The translations under genes were made by a program, and so were the position numbers. DNA of 64,000 bases from Pseudomonas anatoliensis (GTDB taxonomy: Bacteria; Pseudomonadota; Gammaproteobacteria; Pseudomonadales; Pseudomonadaceae). Position 1 is the stretch's first letter. Every line of letters starts with the position of its first letter. The stretch lies in contig NZ_JACVHC010000004.1 of NCBI RefSeq assembly GCF_017976235.1, forward strand, positions 294,699 through 358,698, written 5' to 3'. This document shows positions 61,160 through 64,000 of this stretch, piece by piece. The notes under the pieces were generated by a model. The model saw only the letters and a list, made by a program, of their open reading frames with translations, did not search any database and had not been told where the DNA came from.

Positions 61160-61179
61160 TGCCCTAAATTTGCCCTAAA
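61160..61179. other. paired TGCCCTAAA sites, candidate integrase arm-type sites (right)
   Basis: TGCCCTAAA at 61160-61168 and 61171-61179, 11 bp apart, as at the left end. Confidence 0.6.
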
Positions 61180-61198
61180 AATTTCATTAAAAACGAAA

Positions 61199-61234
61199 AA
61201 ACCCCCGTAACCATCAATGGCTACGGGGGTTTCA
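61199..61234 (-). terminator. phage-borne terminator for tRNA-Ser
   Basis: On the minus strand ACCCCCGTAG-CCATTGATGG-TTACGGGGGTTTTTT, 15 bases after the tRNA 3' end. It lies on the phage side of attR and so replaces the host terminator now at 19061. Confidence 0.75.
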
Positions 61235-61247
61235 TCTTTTACTAATA

Positions 61248-61274
61248 ATGGCGGAGAGATAGGGATTCGAACCC
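61248..61274. other. attR core (27 bp)
   Basis: Same 27 bases as attL; here it is the 3' part of the working tRNA-Ser gene. Confidence 0.92.
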
Positions 61275-61338
61275 TAGGTACCGGTGAAGGTACAACGGAT
61301 TTCGAATCCGTCCCATTCGGCCACTCTGGCATCTCTCC
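61249..61338 (-). tRNA. tRNA-Ser (CGA)
   Basis: 90 bases on the minus strand, GGAGAGATGCCAGAGTGGCC to TCTCTCCGCCA with encoded CCA. Anticodon stem ACGGA/TCCGT around loop TTCGAAA gives anticodon CGA. A long variable arm, as in all tRNA-Ser, follows. Acceptor stem GGAGAGA pairs TCTCTCC. Its 3' 26 bases are phage-restored. Confidence 0.95.
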
Positions 61339-61421
61339 AACGGCGCGCATCATAACAACACTTTTACCGAAAGCAAACCCTCTTTCGAAAAAATCTGCGT
61401 GCTATCAGATGCTTGCGTCGA

Positions 61422-62135
61422 TTAAAGCGGTACGCCCAGACGATTGGCGACTTCTTCGTAGGCTTCGATAACGTCACCGAGGCCTTGGCGGAAGCGGTCT
61501 TTGTCCATCTTCTTCTTGGTGTCCTTGTCCCACAGACGGCAGCCGTCCGGGCTGAACTCGTCGCCCAGGACGATGGAGCCGTCGCTGAATACGCCGAATT
61601 CAAGCTTGAAGTCGACCAGCAGCAGGCCGGCGTCGTCGAACAGTTTGCTCAGGACTTCGTTGACCTTGAGCGACAGTTCTTTCATGCGAACCAGTTGCTC
61701 GGCGGTGCCCCAGCCGAATGCCACGACGTGGGATTCGTTGATGAACGGGTCGCCCTTGGCGTCGTCCTTCAAGAACAGTTCGAAGGTGTACGGATTGAGC
61801 TTGATGCCCTCTTCCACACCCAAGCGCTTGACCAGGCTGCCCGCAGCGTAGTTACGCACGACGCATTCGACCGGGATCATGTCCAGCTTCTTCACCAGGC
61901 ACTCGTTGTCGCCCAGCAGTTTGTCGAATTGGGTCGGAATGCCGGCCGCTTCGAGCTTCTGCATGATGAAGGCGTTGAACTTGTTGTTCACCATGCCTTT
62001 GCGGTCGAGCTGTTCGATACGCTTGCCGTCGAACGCCGAAGTGTCGTTGCGAAACAGCAGGATCAAGCGGTCAGCGTCGTCGGTCTTGTAAACCGATTTG
62101 GCTTTGCCGCGGTAGAGTTCTTCACGTTTTTCCAT
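61422..62135 (-). CDS. purC: SAICAR synthase
   Basis: 237 residues: [53 protein letters not shown] and [23 protein letters not shown] are the purC signatures. It joins CAIR and aspartate in purine synthesis in the cytosol. The pair purC / tRNA-Ser is common in Pseudomonas. Confidence 0.95.
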   Translation of the reverse strand: MEKREELYRGKAKSVYKTDDADRLILLFRNDTSAFDGKRIEQLDRKGMVNNKFNAFIMQKLEAAGIPTQFDKLLGDNECLVKKLDMIPVECVVRNYAAGSLVKRLGVEEGIKLNPYTFELFLKDDAKGDPFINESHVVAFGWGTAEQLVRMKELSLKVNEVLSKLFDDAGLLLVDFKLEFGVFSDGSIVLGDEFSPDGCRLWDKDTKKKMDKDRFRQGLGDVIEAYEEVANRLGVPL

Positions 62136-62163
62136 GATGGGCTCCGCTTGCTAAGTAGGTGGG

Positions 62164-62925
62164 CTAGGCGATGTGGCGCCAGTCGAGCCCTGAATCTTGA
62201 TCGGCCAGTTGCAGCCAGTCCGGGTCGCACCCAAGGGTGTCGACAAAACATTGTCGGGCCAGCTGCGGCAAGTTGTTCTTGCTGCTCAGATGAGCCAGGA
62301 CCAGATGTTGCAGCCCCTGCCAGCCCAGCTCGGACACCAGGAATGCCGCCTGATGGTTGTTCAAATGTCCCAGCTCGCCGCCCACCCGCTGCTTGAGAAA
62401 GTACGGGTAATGACCACGGGCCAGCATGTCACGGCAATGGTTGGATTCGATCATCAACGCATCGAGATCCCGATAACCCTCCAGCACCCGCTCGCAGTAG
62501 GAACCCAGGTCGGTCAGCAGGCCGAAGCGCCGCTGCTCGATGTCACTGAATACATACTGGGTCGGTTCCTGCGCATCGTGGGCCACGGCAATGACCCCGA
62601 TGTTCAGTGCACCGATCTGCAGTTGCTCGCCGCCGGCCAGAAAGCCTGCGGGTTCAATCGGTTTGCGCATCCCGCGCAGTGTGCCGCGACTGAGGTAGAC
62701 CGGCAGATTGTAACGCCGAGACAGTAAACCCACGCCATGCACGTGGTCGGCATGTTCGTGGGTTACGAGTATCGCGCTCAGTTGCGCCGGGTTTACACCC
62801 AGGCGCAACAGGCGTTTTTCGGTTTCCCGCAGGGAAAAACCACAATCCACCAGCACATACGTATCAGCACTGGCGATCAGCGTGCCGTTCCCTTGGCTAC
62901 CGCTGCCGAGAACGGCAAAACGCAT
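62164..62925 (-). CDS. MBL-fold metallo-hydrolase
   Basis: 253 residues: LGSGSQGNGTLIASADTYVLVDCG start and AILVTHEHADHVHGV zinc motif HxHxDH, later VLAHLSSKNNLP. YycJ/WalJ-like small metallo-beta-lactamase fold; possibly a nuclease. Four bases from bamC, same strand. Confidence 0.88.
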   Translation of the reverse strand: MRFAVLGSGSQGNGTLIASADTYVLVDCGFSLRETEKRLLRLGVNPAQLSAILVTHEHADHVHGVGLLSRRYNLPVYLSRGTLRGMRKPIEPAGFLAGGEQLQIGALNIGVIAVAHDAQEPTQYVFSDIEQRRFGLLTDLGSYCERVLEGYRDLDALMIESNHCRDMLARGHYPYFLKQRVGGELGHLNNHQAAFLVSELGWQGLQHLVLAHLSSKNNLPQLARQCFVDTLGCDPDWLQLADQDSGLDWRHIA

Positions 62926-62929
62926 GTGA

Positions 62930-64000
62930 TCAGCCCAGGTTGTCCTGAATGACGCTCAACACTTTGCGCGCCACATCGGCAGGCGCAACGGTGTTGATGT
63001 TTTTCTCGACGGTGACCTGAATGTTCTCGCCAACCTTGCTCAGGCGAACCTGATAACGCTCGGCACGGGCTTCAACTTCTTCCTTGCTCGGCGCGCTGCC
63101 GAACAGGCTGCTGAAAAAACCAGGCTTGTCGTCTTTCTTCTCGGCTTTTTCGGCCAAGTTGATGTAGTACAGGCCCAGGCTGCGGTTGATGTCTTCAACG
63201 CGCCATTCGCCTTGTTCCAGTGCGCGACCAACGCTCGACCAGGCACGGTCAAGGTCGGTACCGACGTTCAACACCGGGTTACCGCTGCCGTCTTCGTTGA
63301 GACTGACACGGCTCGGGGTATCGAAATCACGGGACGCCAACATCGACACGGAACCGCCCTTCTCGGAGATACGGCTCATGCTCGCGAGCATGTCGTCGAC
63401 CAGAGCGGCGTCCAGACCCGTGTTGACCGAACGGTTGGTGAAGGCCACGTCGGCGCTGCTGCCGGCAGGACGCTCGGCGCTGACCACGTAGATTTCACTG
63501 GTGTTACGCTGCACGCCGGGCTCGATCCGCACACGAACGCGGGTTTCGCTGTCGGTGCTGACGCCGGCTGCGCTCAGGCGCTTGGCCATTGCTGCCGACA
63601 GTTCGTCGGAATGCTGCCAGGTGGTGGTGAATTCGCCGGTTTGCGGACGCTGTTCATCCAGACGGAAACCGTTGTCCTGGAAGAACTGCACAGCCACTGG
63701 CCAGACTTCGGCCGGTGGATGCTGGGCCACGACCCAACGGGTATCGCCACTCTTCTGCAGCGAGTAGTCGCTGGCATCGGCAACGGCCGACAACGGCTGA
63801 GGACGCGGAACCACGTACTCGCCCTTGGCGGTGTCGTCAGCGACGTTGCGCGGGATCGGCAGCAGCGGATCCAGACGCTTGGATGTGCTGACATCCGCTG
63901 GCAGTTGCATCGGTGCAGTCTGTTGCGCTTGCAGGTAATCGCTACCACGGTCGCGGAAATAACCTTCCGGCCCCCAGACCCATCCGCAGCCGCTGGTGCT
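62930..64000 (-). CDS. bamC: outer-membrane assembly lipoprotein BamC (5' end outside window)
   Basis: About 356 residues visible, open to the window edge. At the edge SGCGWVWGPEGYFRDRGSDY places a lipobox Cys near the start, so only part of the signal peptide is missing. RLDPLLPIPRNV, VWPVAVQFFQDNGFRLDEQ and the two helix-grip domains fit BamC, part of the BAM complex inserting outer-membrane proteins. Confidence 0.88.
   Translation of the reverse strand, partial: STSGCGWVWGPEGYFRDRGSDYLQAQQTAPMQLPADVSTSKRLDPLLPIPRNVADDTAKGEYVVPRPQPLSAVADASDYSLQKSGDTRWVVAQHPPAEVWPVAVQFFQDNGFRLDEQRPQTGEFTTTWQHSDELSAAMAKRLSAAGVSTDSETRVRVRIEPGVQRNTSEIYVVSAERPAGSSADVAFTNRSVNTGLDAALVDDMLASMSRISEKGGSVSMLASRDFDTPSRVSLNEDGSGNPVLNVGTDLDRAWSSVGRALEQGEWRVEDINRSLGLYYINLAEKAEKKDDKPGFFSSLFGSAPSKEEVEARAERYQVRLSKVGENIQVTVEKNINTVAPADVARKVLSVIQDNLG

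Larger units (their letters stand above)
60906..61247. other. gap between cargo operon and attR, 342 bp
   Basis: No gene seen. It holds the cargo promoter/operator, a 20-bp palindrome, the right arm-type sites and the tRNA-Ser terminator, listed separately. Confidence 0.7.
19102..61274. mobile_element. intact-looking prophage integrated in tRNA-Ser(CGA), lambda-type head with P2-type tail
   Basis: The element is bounded by a 27-bp direct repeat (19102-19128 and 61248-61274) that equals the 3' end of tRNA-Ser. It encodes integrase, an excisionase-like protein, CI/Cro, a replication primase-helicase, terminase, complete head and contractile tail modules and lysis genes. Late genes run on the minus strand and the cI-to-integrase block on the plus strand. 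Cargo genes of lower GC lie at both ends. REP elements, frequent in the flanks, are absent inside. No inactivating mutation was seen in the virion genes, so it may be inducible. Confidence 0.93.

Overview
The window comes from a Pseudomonas of the fluorescens group. The flanks carry typical Pseudomonas housekeeping genes (rnd-ycgL, ycgN, eptA, purC, bamC next to tRNA-Ser) and many palindromic REP elements, both the GATCGCAGCC..GGCAGCTCCTAC type and the GGGAGCCAGCCTGCTGG / GAGCAGGCTCACTCCTAC types. Species-level placement is inference.

Layout. Bases 1-19101 are chromosome: partial LysR regulator, DUF2937 protein, glutamine amidotransferase, prolyl oligopeptidase, cNMP-binding protein, methyltransferases, YajD, YcgN, nitroreductase, 2-hydroxyacid dehydrogenase, YcgL/RNase D, EptA, a frameshifted MFS transporter, two LysR regulators and small conserved proteins. 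Bases 19102-61274 are a complete-looking 42-kb prophage inserted in the 3' end of tRNA-Ser(CGA). A 27-bp direct repeat marks attL and attR. Paired TGCCCTAAA sites 11 bp apart lie just inside both ends. Bases 61275-64000 return to chromosome (rest of tRNA-Ser, purC, an MBL hydrolase, partial bamC).

Prophage. A lambda-type head module (TerS, TerL, gpW, portal, ClpP-like protease, decoration protein, gpE capsid, FII-like joining protein, GpZ-like) is joined to a P2-type contractile tail (V, W, J, I, fibre, FI, FII, assembly chaperone, tape measure, U, X, D). GH19 endolysin and nested Rz/Rz1 follow. All these late genes run on the minus strand. A possible late regulator, a terminator and a holin precede the terminase genes. 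A P4-like primase/helicase lies beside GTGTTGGGT-type repeats that may be the origin. The switch is cro (minus) against cI (plus). Two promoters, one for cro and one for the plus-strand early operon, share the same 12-base operator/-10 sequence. The early operon (KilAC-type, PrtN-like, DUF2303, small ORFs) ends in a small DNA-binding excisionase-like gene and the integrase.

Cargo. Both ends of the prophage carry AT-richer genes not needed for virion building. The left end (19307-24505) has three proteins with HEPN-type R-x4/5-H motifs, one in a tight pair with a TauD/TfdA-like Fe(II)/2-oxoglutarate dioxygenase and carrying a zinc ribbon, plus a DUF2971-like protein. The right end (58894-60905), between integrase and attR, has an overlapping three-gene operon of unknown function with its own promoter and palindromic operator; its last product looks like a permuted papain/NlpC-type enzyme. 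These two cassettes are the best candidates for undescribed (probably anti-phage) systems. That function is inferred from location and domain type, not demonstrated.
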